A DNA stretch of 39,767 nt from an uncultured Oscillospiraceae bacterium. Its GTDB lineage: Bacteria > Bacillota > Clostridia > Oscillospirales > Oscillospiraceae. The DNA lies in assembly GCA_944387145.1 (NCBI GenBank), contig CALXDU010000009.1, positions 1 through 39,767 on the forward strand. The letters are read 5' to 3'. A program made the position numbers and the translations under genes. The notes beneath the pieces are model-generated. The model saw only the letters and a list, made by a program, of their open reading frames with translations. It did not search any database and was not told the DNA's origin. Of this stretch, positions 31,030 through 38,934 are shown in pieces; position 1 is the first letter of the stretch, and every line of letters starts with the position of its first letter.

Positions 31030-32355
31030 TTACCGGCGGCCGCCAAAGAAGCCGTCAAAGGGGGATTGGGACCAGGATTGGCTTTGAGTAGGCTGCACTT
31101 CCTGCTGGGGCAGTGCGGACTGAACCTGTTCGCCTACGGTGAGGACAACTTCCATGGTTTCGCCCTGGCGGTAGATGCTCAGCGTCAGCTCGTCACCAAC
31201 CTGGGACTGCTTCACATGCTCCACCAGCGTGTTGCTGTCCATCTCCTGGCCGTTTACAGCGGTGATGATGTCACCGGCCTGGAGGCCTGCTTCCTCGGCA
31301 GGAGAGCCTTCGCTGACGGACTGGATAGCCACACCGGCGGGAACACCGTAGAGCTGGTTTTCTTCGGAAACGTCCAGTACACTGATGCCGATATAGGGCT
31401 TGGCAATGTAGCCCTTTTCAATGATGCTTTCCACAATGCTGCGGACGGAGTTGATGGGGATGGCAAAGCCGATGTTATCGATGGATGCTTCCGAGGAAGA
31501 AGAACTGGAATACTTGGCATTGGTCACGCCGATGACCTCGCCGTACATGTTGAACAGAGCGCCGCCGGAGTTGCCGGAGTTGATGGCGCAGTCGGTCTGC
31601 ATCAGATCCATGGTAATGCCGCCGGAGAGGGTGATTTCCCGATCCAGGGCACTGATGGCACCGGAGGTCAGGGAGAAGGTCAGTTCACCCAAGGGGTTGC
31701 CGATGGCCACCACGCTGTCGCCAACGTTCATCTGATCCGAATCGCCCAGCACCACAGGGGTCAGGTTCTCTGCCTCGATTTTCAGCACGGCGATGTCGTT
31801 GCTTTCGTCGTAGCCGATCAGAGCAGCGTCATAGCTGGAGCCGTCGTACATGGACACGGTAATGCTGCTGGAATCTTCAATGACGTGGTAGTTGGTCAGA
31901 ATATAACCGTCGGTGGAGATGATGAAACCGGAGCCGGAAGCGGCAGCGGTGGTCTGGAAACCCCAGAAGTTGGTAGTAATGGAGGTGGTAATGCCCACGG
32001 TGGAATTGACGTTGGCGGCATAGACCTCCGCAGGTGTCATCTCCTTGCTGGTGTCCACGGTGACGGTTTCAATTTTCGAAGCGTTTCGCCGGCCCTCTAC
32101 CATGACGGTCAAATCTTCGCTGGAGGGCTCGTTGGCAGTAAAGCGGTTGGCGAACATCACACCGCCGGCACCCAGAATGCCGCCCAGCAGGGAGAAGCAC
32201 AGCGCCAGGGCGATGATACCGCCGGAGCGCTTTTTCTTCGGCTTCTTGCTGAAGTCTTCCGGCCCGTTGTGGGGGTAGGAATTCTGATAGGGGGGCATGG
32301 AGTAGCCGGACTGATCGGGCTGCTGATTTTGATTATAGTTGGGATAGTCGCTCAT
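31030..32355 (-). CDS. htrA: HtrA/DegP-type membrane-anchored serine protease
   Basis: 441 residues from the ATG at 32355, after AAGGAGG. The first ~43 residues are a cytosolic Pro/Tyr/Asn-rich tail, then a membrane anchor at ~45-68 (IIALALCFSLLGGILGAGGV). The S1C protease domain carries the triad His157 (TNYHVIE), Asp187 (NDIAVLKIE) and Ser263 (NSGNSGGALF). One PDZ domain follows (LQAGDIITAVNGQEMDS), then a Gln/Ser-rich tail ending in FGGRR. HtrA degrades misfolded envelope proteins. Monocistronic, convergent to serA. No two-component regulator is nearby. Confidence 0.95.
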   Translation of the reverse strand: MSDYPNYNQNQQPDQSGYSMPPYQNSYPHNGPEDFSKKPKKKRSGGIIALALCFSLLGGILGAGGVMFANRFTANEPSSEDLTVMVEGRRNASKIETVTVDTSKEMTPAEVYAANVNSTVGITTSITTNFWGFQTTAAASGSGFIISTDGYILTNYHVIEDSSSITVSMYDGSSYDAALIGYDESNDIAVLKIEAENLTPVVLGDSDQMNVGDSVVAIGNPLGELTFSLTSGAISALDREITLSGGITMDLMQTDCAINSGNSGGALFNMYGEVIGVTNAKYSSSSSSEASIDNIGFAIPINSVRSIVESIIEKGYIAKPYIGISVLDVSEENQLYGVPAGVAIQSVSEGSPAEEAGLQAGDIITAVNGQEMDSNTLVEHVKQSQVGDELTLSIYRQGETMEVVLTVGEQVQSALPQQEVQPTQSQSWSQSPFDGFFGGRR

Positions 32356-32530
32356 AATAAGATCCTCCTTAACAATGCGCATTCTTTTTCAGAAGCGGAT
32401 AACGCATAATTGGTGTTTTTTACCTTGCCAATAGGGTATCACGCATTCCTGAAAAAACGCTGAAAAACGCAGAAGGATCCTGTAAACCTTTTGTTAAGGA
32501 ATGAAGAGCAAATTGTGACGGAAAACGCAT

Positions 32531-32628
32531 CTTACTTATTCACTATTCACTATTACTTATTCCTTCCAAAAATCCCGGGCAAGCAGTCGAAGTTAGTGAA
32601 GAGGTAATAGTGAAAAGTGAATAAGTAA
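32531..32628 (-). repeat. TTCACTATTCACT palindromic repeat, copy 2
   Basis: Arms of TTATTCACTATTCACTATTA at 32536-32555 and its imperfect complement at 32596-32627 surround a centre with CAAAAATCCCGGG (32567-32579), the reverse complement of the centre of copy 1. Read on the minus strand it directly follows the tRNA-Leu(CAA) terminator, exactly as copy 1 follows the tRNA-Leu(UAA) terminator. Confidence 0.8.
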
Positions 32629-32660
32629 AAATCCCGAACGCTGTTGCATTCGGGATTTTT
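32627..32660 (-). terminator. Terminator of tRNA-Leu(CAA)
   Basis: AAAAATCCCGAA and TTCGGGATTTTT pair around an inner stem and a 4-base loop, ending at the encoded CCA. It resembles the 7112-7145 terminator. Confidence 0.85.
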
Positions 32661-32746
32661 GGTGCCGGTGGCCGGGCTCGAACCGGCACGGTGTCGCCAC
32701 CGGTGGATTTTGAGTCCACTACGTCTACCAATTCCATCACACCGGC
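32660..32746 (-). tRNA. tRNA-Leu (anticodon CAA)
   Basis: On the minus strand an 87-nt cloverleaf starts GCCGGTG and ends CACCGGC-A-CCA. The anticodon stem GTGGA/TCCAC encloses loop CTCAAAA, giving anticodon CAA. A long variable arm and the T arm GCCGG-TTCGAGC-CCGGC mark a type-II leucine tRNA. CCA is encoded. Confidence 0.96.
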
Positions 32747-32759
32747 ATGGTGCTTACAT

Positions 32760-32788
32760 AGTATAATACACTTTCTCAAAAAATGCAA
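32760..32788 (-). promoter_or_regulatory. Promoter of tRNA-Leu(CAA)
   Basis: Minus-strand TTGCAT, a 17-bp spacer and TATACT, 14 bp before the tRNA 5' end. Confidence 0.8.
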
Positions 32789-32819
32789 GAAAAAGTTTTG
32801 AAGATTGGTAAAATCAAAA

Positions 32820-32851
32820 GGCGGCTGCCCTGGATTTCCAGGGCAGCCGCC
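32820..32851 (-). terminator. Terminator of hisS
   Basis: A 14-bp perfect stem (GGCGGCTGCCCTGG and its complement), followed by TTTTGATTTT on the minus strand, just beyond the hisS stop. Confidence 0.93.
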
Positions 32852-32858
32852 GGGATAA

Positions 32859-34214
32859 TTACTTTTCCAGAATAATCGCCTGATTGCCGCAGTTCAGGGA
32901 GGTCTTGATGTAGACCGCGGCTTCCGCGGGAGTCAGCTTCACCTGCTCGCCGGTTTTCATGTTCTTCACGGAGCACATGCCTTCGGCGATTTCATCCTCG
33001 CCCAGCAGCACCGCAAAGGGAACTTCCAGCTTGTTGGCGTAGGCCATCTTCTGCTTGAACTTTTTCTGCTCGCCGTACAGCTGCACTCGGATGCCGCCGC
33101 TGCGCAGAGTCTCTGCCAGAGCAATGGCGGGAGCAGGATCGGCGGTCATGGGCAGCACCAGGGCATCCGCCGGAGCGCTGGGCAGTTCCGGATTCAGCAG
33201 GCCCTGCTCGTCCAGCACATAGAACAGCCGGGTCAGGCCAATGGAAATACCCACACCGGGCAGCTGCTTGTCGATGTAGTAGCCGGCCAGGTTGTCATAC
33301 CGGCCGCCGCTGCACACGGAGCCGATTTCCGGATGATCCAGCAGAGTGGTTTCGTAAACGGTGCCGGTGTAGTAGTCCAAGCCACGGGCGATGGTCAGAT
33401 CCACCGCAAAGTTCTCCTCCGGAACGCCGAATGCGGACAGGTTGGCTGTGACGGCCTTCAGCTCTTCCAGACCCTGGTCGAACAGCTCATTTCTTCCGGT
33501 GTAGCCCTCCAGGGCAGAGAGAACCTGGGCGTTGCTGCCCTCGATGGCGATGAATTTCAGGATTTCTTCTGCCTGATTTTCTGTCAGACCGCAGTCCTCC
33601 AGCAGGATTGCCTTGACTTTCTCAGCGCCGATCTTATCCAGTTTGTCCACGGTGCGCATAATGTCGCCGCTGCGCTCGGACAGTCCCAGCAGGGCATAGA
33701 AGCCGTTGAGGATTTTCCGGTTGTTTACCCGAATCTGGAACCGGCTCAGGCCGAAGCCCCGGAACACTTTGTAGATAATAGCGGGAATTTCTGCCTCGTT
33801 GAGAATGTCCAGCTTACCATCGCCGATGATGTCAATATCCGCCTGGTAAAATTCCCGGAACCGGCCCCGCTGTGCTCGCTCACCCCGGTAGACCTTGCTG
33901 ATCTGGAACCGGCGGAAGGGGAAGGCCAGGTCGTTGTAGTGCAGGGCAACATACTTTGCCAGAGGCACCGTCAGATCAAAGCGCAGAGCCAGGTCACTGT
34001 CACCTTTGGTGAAGCGGTAAATCTGCTTTTCTGTTTCACCGCCGCCTTTGGCCAGCAGAATCTGGGCGTCCTCGATGGCGGGAGTGTCCAGTGGAGCAAA
34101 GCCGTAGGAAGCGTAGGTGCTGCGCAGAATTTCGGTCATTTTCTCAAAACGGATCTGCTTGCCGGGCAGCAGCTCCATAAATCCAGACAGGGTGCGGGGC
34201 TTGATGATCTCCAT
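32859..34214 (-). CDS. hisS: Histidyl-tRNA synthetase
   Basis: 451 residues. It charges tRNA-His. Class II motif 2 is FQISKVYRGERAQRGRFREF, and the HisS-specific boxes are LTIARGLDYYTGTVYE (HisA-type) and SGGRYDNLAGYY. LRFDLTVPLAKYVA is the family N-terminal block. The C-terminal ~95 residues (LPMTADPAPAIALAE onward) are the anticodon-binding domain. The intact RGLDYYTG motif argues for a true synthetase, not the HisZ paralogue. The ATG at 34214 follows GGAGG. It is separated from mgsA by a terminator, with only a short region for its own promoter. Confidence 0.95.
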   Translation of the reverse strand: MEIIKPRTLSGFMELLPGKQIRFEKMTEILRSTYASYGFAPLDTPAIEDAQILLAKGGGETEKQIYRFTKGDSDLALRFDLTVPLAKYVALHYNDLAFPFRRFQISKVYRGERAQRGRFREFYQADIDIIGDGKLDILNEAEIPAIIYKVFRGFGLSRFQIRVNNRKILNGFYALLGLSERSGDIMRTVDKLDKIGAEKVKAILLEDCGLTENQAEEILKFIAIEGSNAQVLSALEGYTGRNELFDQGLEELKAVTANLSAFGVPEENFAVDLTIARGLDYYTGTVYETTLLDHPEIGSVCSGGRYDNLAGYYIDKQLPGVGISIGLTRLFYVLDEQGLLNPELPSAPADALVLPMTADPAPAIALAETLRSGGIRVQLYGEQKKFKQKMAYANKLEVPFAVLLGEDEIAEGMCSVKNMKTGEQVKLTPAEAAVYIKTSLNCGNQAIILEK

Positions 34215-34250
34215 GGGAAGATTACCTCCAAAATTAAGATATAAAAAGCA

Positions 34251-34283
34251 TCAGGCCGCCCGCCGGAGGGCTGGGCGGTCTGA
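34251..34283 (-). terminator. Terminator between mgsA and hisS
   Basis: TCAGACCGCCC pairs with GGGCGGCCTGA apart from one mismatch, followed on the minus strand by GCTTTTTA. It also lies in the short hisS leader, so it could act as an attenuator. Confidence 0.75.
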
Positions 34284-34290
34284 AGAAGTG

Positions 34291-34704
34291 TCAGAATCGA
34301 GCCTTGGGCCGGAGCATTTCTCTCCAGTCCAGATCACCACGCTGCAGACCCATGATGAGCATTTCCGCAGAGGCCAGGTTGGTGGCGATGGGGACATTGT
34401 GCTTGTCACAGTAGCGTATGGTTTCGATCATCTGGCTGTCATCCCAGGGCTCGGTGGTATTGGGGTCGGTGAAGAGCAGCACCAGATCGATTTCGTTATA
34501 GGCAATCCGGGCGTTGATCTGCTGATGACCGCCCTGCTTATGGGAAAGGAGCAGCGTAATGGGCAGGCCGGTGTTGTCCGCAATCAGACGGCCGGTGGTG
34601 GCTGTAGCAAAGAGGGTATGCTTTATCAGGACGCTTTTGTATGCAGTACAGAACTGCACCATCAGTTCTTTTTTCTTGTCATGCGCCAGAAATGCAATAT
34701 TCAC
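34291..34704 (-). CDS. mgsA: Methylglyoxal synthase
   Basis: 137 residues from GTG at 34704, chosen because AAGGAG lies eight bases upstream; the earlier GTG at 34713 overlaps that site. It converts dihydroxyacetone phosphate to methylglyoxal and phosphate. IAFLAHDKKKELMVQF, ATATTGRLI, SHKQGGHQQINARI and LLFTDPNTTEPWDDS match the family, with the catalytic aspartate of the last block (TDPN). It relieves phosphosugar stress when phosphate is scarce. The gene lies 51 bases downstream of the minD-like gene with no terminator between, so they are probably co-transcribed. Confidence 0.95.
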   Translation of the reverse strand: MNIAFLAHDKKKELMVQFCTAYKSVLIKHTLFATATTGRLIADNTGLPITLLLSHKQGGHQQINARIAYNEIDLVLLFTDPNTTEPWDDSQMIETIRYCDKHNVPIATNLASAEMLIMGLQRGDLDWREMLRPKARF

Positions 34705-34755
34705 AGCACTCACTCCTTATAAATTTTGTTTTATATATCTATAAATTGAGAAATT

Positions 34756-35496
34756 TTATCGTAATGCAATCCGCTGGTGAAAGCCCTGCATCCGGCGGGC
34801 GATTCTGGAAAAGGCCTTGGCTGCGGCGCAGCGGGGCGCGTGGCTCAGCAGGGGAGCGCAGAAGGAGGCGGCCAGGGTTACATGGGGATCTTCCGGGATC
34901 ACACCCAGAAGGGGAAGTCCGGCGGTGTCCATCACGTCATCGATGGTGATGCGTACCGTGCGCAGCAGCTCCCGGCGAACTCGGTTGACAATGAGCCGAA
35001 CCTCTTTTTTTCCCATCAGCTCCAGCAGATCTCCCACCCGGGCAGCGTCCCGGATGGCGGCAGGACCGGCACCGGTGACCAGCAAAATCCGGTCGGCAGG
35101 TTCCGCAGTCAAGCGGAAACCGGCATCCACACCGGCGGGAGCATCCAAAAATATGTAATCAAAGGTTTTCCGGGCCTGACGAAGCATGCAGGCAAAGGCA
35201 TCCGGATCAATGGTCTCCGGAGCGCAGTTCATAGGCGCAGTAAGAAAGGCCAAAGTGGGATATTTCGGGTGCCGGGTGGCCTGCTCCAGAGGGTAATGCC
35301 CCTGGCACACATCCAGAAAAGACAGCGCTCCGATATCCGACATTCCCAGGGAGATGTCCAGATTCCGCAGTCCTACATCACAATCGATGCACAGAACCTG
35401 CTTTCCCTCCCGGGCCAGAGCGGTGGCAAGCCCGGCACAGACCGAGGTTTTACCGGTTCCGCCTTTGCCGGACAGGACAGCCAGAAGTTCGCCCAA
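34756..35496 (-). CDS. minD: MinD-like P-loop ATPase
   Basis: 246 residues from TTG at 35496, with GGAGG nine bases upstream; no ATG in frame is suitably placed. LAVLSGKGGTGKTS is the deviant Walker A (signature Lys11, Lys16), CIDCDVGLRNLD the switch I segment, and YIFLDAPAGVD Walker B. The last ~20 residues (AFSRIARRMQGFHQRIALR) form a basic amphipathic helix like MinD's membrane-targeting sequence. MinD positions the division site with MinC. minC and minE are not adjacent, so a ParA/FlhG-type relative is possible, but the C-terminal helix favours MinD. It heads a minD-mgsA transcript. Confidence 0.85.
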   Translation of the reverse strand: MGELLAVLSGKGGTGKTSVCAGLATALAREGKQVLCIDCDVGLRNLDISLGMSDIGALSFLDVCQGHYPLEQATRHPKYPTLAFLTAPMNCAPETIDPDAFACMLRQARKTFDYIFLDAPAGVDAGFRLTAEPADRILLVTGAGPAAIRDAARVGDLLELMGKKEVRLIVNRVRRELLRTVRITIDDVMDTAGLPLLGVIPEDPHVTLAASFCAPLLSHAPRCAAAKAFSRIARRMQGFHQRIALR

Positions 35497-35529
35497 CCGA
35501 CATCGCCTCCACTACCCAGACTTTACTGC

Positions 35530-35558
35530 CATTATACAGGGATTTCGCACAAAAGGCA
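35530..35558 (-). promoter_or_regulatory. Promoter of minD-mgsA
   Basis: Minus-strand TTGCCT, a 17-bp spacer and a perfect TATAAT, 34 bp before the TTG start. Confidence 0.75.
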
Positions 35559-35693
35559 AGAGGAAAAATGGACTTTTGGAAATGTTTTTCATCAGATTCA
35601 ACAAAAACCGGGGGCGATTTGGGTATGTGACCCTGCACAGCGGATTTTTGACCGCGGCTGGGGGAAAAACGTCGGGGGAGGGGAAAAAAGGGG

Positions 35694-35722
35694 TTGCACC
35701 TTTGAAAAAGCTGATATATAAT
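35694..35722 (+). promoter_or_regulatory. Promoter of pta
   Basis: TTGCAC, a 17-bp spacer and a perfect TATAAT, 50 bp before the ATG at 35773. A small GGGA-TATG-TCCC hairpin lies in the leader. Confidence 0.8.
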
Positions 35723-35772
35723 TAACCTGTAAAAATACGGGATATGTCCCGAATATTGGAGGTATGATACCC

Positions 35773-36771
35773 ATGTTCCAAGCAATGATTGAAACCTTGA
35801 AGGCCAATCCCCGGAAGATTGTGTTTACCGAAGGCCATGACGCCCGAATCCTGGAAGCAACTGCCCGCCTGGTGGAAGGCGGTTTCCTGACCCCCGTTCT
35901 GGTGGGCAATGTAGAAGAAGTGAAGGCCAACGCTGCCAAGGGTGGCTACAACATCGACGGCGTGGAAATCCTGGACCCTCTGACCTACGAGGGCATGGAT
36001 GCCATGGTGGAAAAGATGGTAGAGCTGCGTAAGGGCAAGATGACCCCCGAAGAATGCCGCAAGGCTCTGTCCAAGGGCAACTACTTCGGCACCATGCTGG
36101 TGAAGATGGGCTACGCCGACTCCCTGCTGGGCGGCGCTACTTACTCCACTGCCGATACCGTCCGTCCCGCTCTGCAGCTGGTCAAGACCAAGAAGGGCGC
36201 ACATCTGGTGTCTTCCTGCTTCATCCTGGTTCGCGGCGACGAGAAGCTGGCTATGGGCGACTGCGCCATCAACCTGAGCTACGAGGATACCGTGGACAAG
36301 GACGGCAACGTGACCCTGTCCGCTGCTCAGAAGCTGGCCGAGGTTGCCATTGAGACTGCCAACACCGCCAAGGTTTTTGGCATTGATCCCAAGGTTGCCA
36401 TGCTGAGCTTCTCCACCAACGGCTCCGGCAAGGGCGGCACTGTCAAACTCAGCCACGATGCCACTGCTGTTGCCAAGGAAATGGCTCCCGATCTGCTCAT
36501 CGACGGCGAGATGCAGTTCGACGCAGCTGTTGCTCCCGAAGTGGGCCAGCTGAAGTTCCCCGGCTCTCCCGTGGCTGGCTATGCCAACACCTTCATCTTC
36601 CCCACCATCGAAGCTGGCAACATCGGTTACAAGATTGCCCAGCGTCTGGGCGGCTTTGAGGCCTACGGCCCCATCCTGCAGGGTCTGGCTGCTCCCATCA
36701 ACGACCTGTCCCGTGGCTGCAACGCCGACGAGGTCTACAAGATGGCCATTATCACCGCTGCCATGGTGTAA
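35773..36771 (+). CDS. pta: Phosphate acetyltransferase
   Basis: 332 residues from the ATG at 35773. GGAGG at 35758-35762 is only one base from the ATG at 35764, so that start is impossible. It exchanges acetyl between CoA and phosphate, feeding acetate kinase for ATP. KIVFTEGHDARILEAT, LVKMGYADSLLGGATYSTAD, MLSFSTNGSGKG, and the C-terminal KFPGSPVAGYANTFIFPTIE with GYKIAQRLGGFEAYGP are Pta signatures. Codon use resembles fhs, indicating high expression. Acetate kinase is not adjacent here; the truncated gene at the window end is too short to judge. Confidence 0.96.
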   Translation: MFQAMIETLKANPRKIVFTEGHDARILEATARLVEGGFLTPVLVGNVEEVKANAAKGGYNIDGVEILDPLTYEGMDAMVEKMVELRKGKMTPEECRKALSKGNYFGTMLVKMGYADSLLGGATYSTADTVRPALQLVKTKKGAHLVSSCFILVRGDEKLAMGDCAINLSYEDTVDKDGNVTLSAAQKLAEVAIETANTAKVFGIDPKVAMLSFSTNGSGKGGTVKLSHDATAVAKEMAPDLLIDGEMQFDAAVAPEVGQLKFPGSPVAGYANTFIFPTIEAGNIGYKIAQRLGGFEAYGPILQGLAAPINDLSRGCNADEVYKMAIITAAMV

Positions 36772-36803
36772 TGGAAGGGTAAATCTTCGATATTTTCAAA
36801 AAA

Positions 36804-36833
36804 GCGGACCGGCCCTGTGGGTCGGTCCGTTTC
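36804..36833 (+). terminator. Terminator of pta
   Basis: A CGGACCGGCC/GGTCGGTCCG stem with a 4-base loop and one G-U pair, followed by TTTC. Confidence 0.8.
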
Positions 36834-36885
36834 GCATGCAGCAAGGTTGTTGAGAAATTTGCCATAATACTGACAGGTGATGCAG

Positions 36886-37110
36886 ATGAGCCGAATCAGA
36901 CAGTTGAGAAAAGAAAAGGGCTATACCCAGGTGAAGATGCAGATGCTGACGGGAATTGACCAGAGCGACTACTCCAAAATCGAAAGCGGCAAACGGTATC
37001 TCACCTTTGAACAATGCCGCAAGCTTGCCATTGCCCTGGATACCAGCATGGACTATCTGGCAGGATTGACAGACGAAAAGAAACCCTATCCCCGCCGGGA
37101 AGTGGAATAA
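36886..37110 (+). CDS. Small XRE-family regulator
   Basis: 74 residues from the ATG at 36886, with AGGTGA five bases upstream; two earlier in-frame starts overlap that site. MSRIRQLRKEKGYTQVKMQM and LTGIDQSDYSKIESGKRYLT are a Cro/C1 helix-turn-helix, and the rest (FEQCRKLAIALDTSMDYLAG) completes the five-helix domain. There is no extra sensor domain, so it acts as a simple DNA-binding dimer. It lies between pta and rubrerythrin on its own, a terminator on each side. Its target is unknown. Confidence 0.88.
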   Translation: MSRIRQLRKEKGYTQVKMQMLTGIDQSDYSKIESGKRYLTFEQCRKLAIALDTSMDYLAGLTDEKKPYPRREVE

Positions 37111-37112
37111 GA

Positions 37113-37142
37113 AAAGCGCCGCGGCGAAAGCCGCGGCGCTTT
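37113..37142. terminator. Bidirectional terminator with GAAA loop
   Basis: A 13-bp perfect stem (AAAGCGCCGCGGC and its complement) closed by a GAAA tetraloop, between the convergent XRE and rubrerythrin genes. Confidence 0.95.
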
Positions 37143-37151
37143 GTGCATAGC

Positions 37152-37694
37152 TTAGTAATTTTCGGCGTGAACTTCGAAGTAAGCTCTGGGATGGTCGCAG
37201 GTGGGGCAGACCTCGGGAGCTTCGGTGCCGATGACGATGTGACCGCAGTTGCGGCACTCCCAGACCTTGACTTCGCTCTTGGCAAAGACCTGGGCGGTTT
37301 CCACATTGTGCAGCAGAGCACGGTAACGCTCTTCGTGGTGCTTCTCGATGGCAGCGACCAGACGGAACTTGGCAGCCAGATCGTGGAAGCCTTCTTCCTC
37401 AGCGGTCTTGGCAAAGCCGTCATACATGTCGGTCCACTCGTAGTTTTCACCCTGAGCGGCGTCCAGCAGGTTCTCGGCGGTGGAGCCGATGCCGTTGTGC
37501 AGTTCCTTGAACCACATCTTGGCGTGCTCCTTTTCGTTGTCAGCGGTCTTCAGGAACAGGGCAGCGATCTGCTCGAAGCCTTCCTTCTTGGCCTTGGATG
37601 CGTAGTAGGTGTACTTGTTTCTTGCCTGGGATTCGCCGGCGAAGGCGGCTTCCAGATTCTTCTCAGTTTGGGTGCCAGCGTACTTATTAGCCAT
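37152..37694 (-). CDS. rbr: Rubrerythrin
   Basis: 180 residues. It is a non-haem iron peroxidase that reduces hydrogen peroxide in anaerobes. The N-terminal ferritin-like four-helix part has [24 protein letters not shown] and [14 protein letters not shown], giving the ExxH-type diiron ligands. The C-terminal ~35 residues are a rubredoxin domain with [10 protein letters not shown] and CPTCDHPR holding the single iron. AGGAGG precedes the ATG at 37694. A clear promoter lies upstream, back-to-back with that of the DUF308 gene. Monocistronic. Confidence 0.97.
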   Translation of the reverse strand: MANKYAGTQTEKNLEAAFAGESQARNKYTYYASKAKKEGFEQIAALFLKTADNEKEHAKMWFKELHNGIGSTAENLLDAAQGENYEWTDMYDGFAKTAEEEGFHDLAAKFRLVAAIEKHHEERYRALLHNVETAQVFAKSEVKVWECRNCGHIVIGTEAPEVCPTCDHPRAYFEVHAENY

Positions 37695-37741
37695 AGGGGT
37701 ATCCTCCTGTAGTCAATTCCGGATGTCTCCGGTCCAAGGCT

Positions 37742-37770
37742 AGTCTACCAAATTCTCTGTCTGAATGCAA
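37742..37770 (-). promoter_or_regulatory. Promoter of rubrerythrin
   Basis: Minus-strand TTGCAT, a 17-bp spacer and TAGACT, about 48 bp before the ATG. A CCGGA-N4-TCCGG hairpin lies in the leader. Confidence 0.75.
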
Positions 37771-37805
37771 GGAGAATTTCGCCGTTTTCTGTCACTTGGG
37801 CAGCA

Positions 37806-37834
37806 TTGACAGAATTGTAAAATCCGGATATACT
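37806..37834 (+). promoter_or_regulatory. Strong promoter of the DUF308 operon
   Basis: Perfect TTGACA, a 17-bp spacer and TATACT, about 82 bp before the ATG at 37916. Confidence 0.8.
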
Positions 37835-37915
37835 GAAAGCAAAATCCCGATATCCGGGACTTAGCCTCGGACAAAGGGAAAACATCCTTTCCGGATAATG
37901 AAAGAAGGAAAAATT

Positions 37916-38452
37916 ATGAAAAAACAAGACCTTTTTTCCTGGATGTCGCTGCTGGCTGCTCCTGTAGTCCTGATGGCCCTGGGACTGATTTTGCTGCTGC
38001 GGCCGGATTCGGTTTCGGCTTTGCTGGCAACGGTGCTGGGCTGGGCGATTCTGCTGGCAGGCGGCGGGTTCGTGGCGGCTGCGCTGCTGATTCGGGAAGG
38101 AACCGCCAGTAAAGTTGTAGGGGCTTTGGTTTGCTTTGCCTTGGGCGGTTGGATGCTGAATCATCCTTTGGCCCTGGCCTCCGGCATCGGACGGCTGGTT
38201 GGCATTGTGCTGCTGATCCGGGGTGGACAGGATTTGCTGGCATCCCATTACGGTCAGAGCAAGCTGCTTTCCCTGATTACCGCTTTGGTGGGGCTGATTC
38301 TAATCCTGCTGCCCATGACCACCTCCCGGCTGGTGTTTGCCCTGTGTGGTGCATTGGTGCTGGCAGTGGGAATCGGCATGCTGCTGGAGCGGCTGCGCTG
38401 GCGCCGGCTGAACGGGGGAGAGGATGACCCCAATATTATTGACGCTCTATGA
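37916..38452 (+). CDS. DUF308 / HdeD-like membrane protein
   Basis: 178 residues from the ATG at 37916, with GAAGGA before it; an earlier ATG at 37898 lacks a ribosome-binding site. There are about six membrane spans, among them LAAPVVLMALGLILLL, GWAILLAGGGFVAAALLI, LVGIVLLIRGGQDLL and LITALVGLILILLP, in the paired pattern of the DUF308/HdeD family. E. coli HdeD belongs to an acid-resistance locus; the function here is unknown. Its stop overlaps the start of the phosphopantetheinyl transferase gene as ATGA, so they are coupled. Confidence 0.87.
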   Translation: MKKQDLFSWMSLLAAPVVLMALGLILLLRPDSVSALLATVLGWAILLAGGGFVAAALLIREGTASKVVGALVCFALGGWMLNHPLALASGIGRLVGIVLLIRGGQDLLASHYGQSKLLSLITALVGLILILLPMTTSRLVFALCGALVLAVGIGMLLERLRWRRLNGGEDDPNIIDAL

Positions 38453-38922
38453 AACTGGCGTTCTGCATTCTGGAGGGAGAAACCGGCCATGATGCCGCCT
38501 ACCGGCTGCTGGAAAAGCTCTATCGGGAGGAAACCGGGCAGGATTTGCCCCGGATTCTGCGTACGGACCGGGGAAAACCCTATTTTTGTGACAGCCCTTA
38601 CCACTTTTCCATTGCCCATACGCCCCGGCACGCCTTTTGCGTTCTGGCCCGGCAGAACATAGCCATTGACGCAGAGGAAGCAGACCGGAAAATCAATCCG
38701 GCTCTGGCGGAAAAAATCCTTTCTCCCGGAGAAAAGCCGCGCTATGACCAGGCTCCAGACAAACACCGGGCGCTGCTGACCTTCTGGGTGCTGAAAGAGG
38801 CGGCGGCGAAGCTTTCCGGAGAGGGGCTGCGGGGATACCCCAACCATACAGACTTTTCCCTGACGGACACCCGGGTTCAGGAGTTGGACGGGTGCCTGGT
38901 GGCGATTTTTCAAGACCCATAA
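38449..38922 (+). CDS. 4'-phosphopantetheinyl transferase superfamily protein
   Basis: 157 residues, short for the Sfp class (typically 220 or more) and nearer the AcpS/single-domain kind. FSIAHTPRHAFCVLA and NIAIDAEEADRKI carry the magnesium-binding Asp and Glu, and FWVLKEAAAKLSGEGL carries the WxxKEAxxK motif. It transfers phosphopantetheine from CoA to a carrier-protein serine. No carrier or synthase gene is nearby, so the target could be the fatty-acid carrier. It starts in a 4-base overlap with the DUF308 gene and precedes TatD by 12 bases. Confidence 0.88.
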   Translation: MKLAFCILEGETGHDAAYRLLEKLYREETGQDLPRILRTDRGKPYFCDSPYHFSIAHTPRHAFCVLARQNIAIDAEEADRKINPALAEKILSPGEKPRYDQAPDKHRALLTFWVLKEAAAKLSGEGLRGYPNHTDFSLTDTRVQELDGCLVAIFQDP

Positions 38923-38934
38923 AGGAGAGAAACC

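Noticed and set aside
31027..32409. 460-codon open frame antisense to htrA
   Set aside because: Shadow frame; the htrA triad, anchor and PDZ domain are intact on the other strand.
32543..32788. 81-codon open frame on the minus strand
   Set aside because: It reads straight through tRNA-Leu(CAA); the segment GVMELVDVVDSKSTGGD is a typical translation of a leucine tRNA gene.
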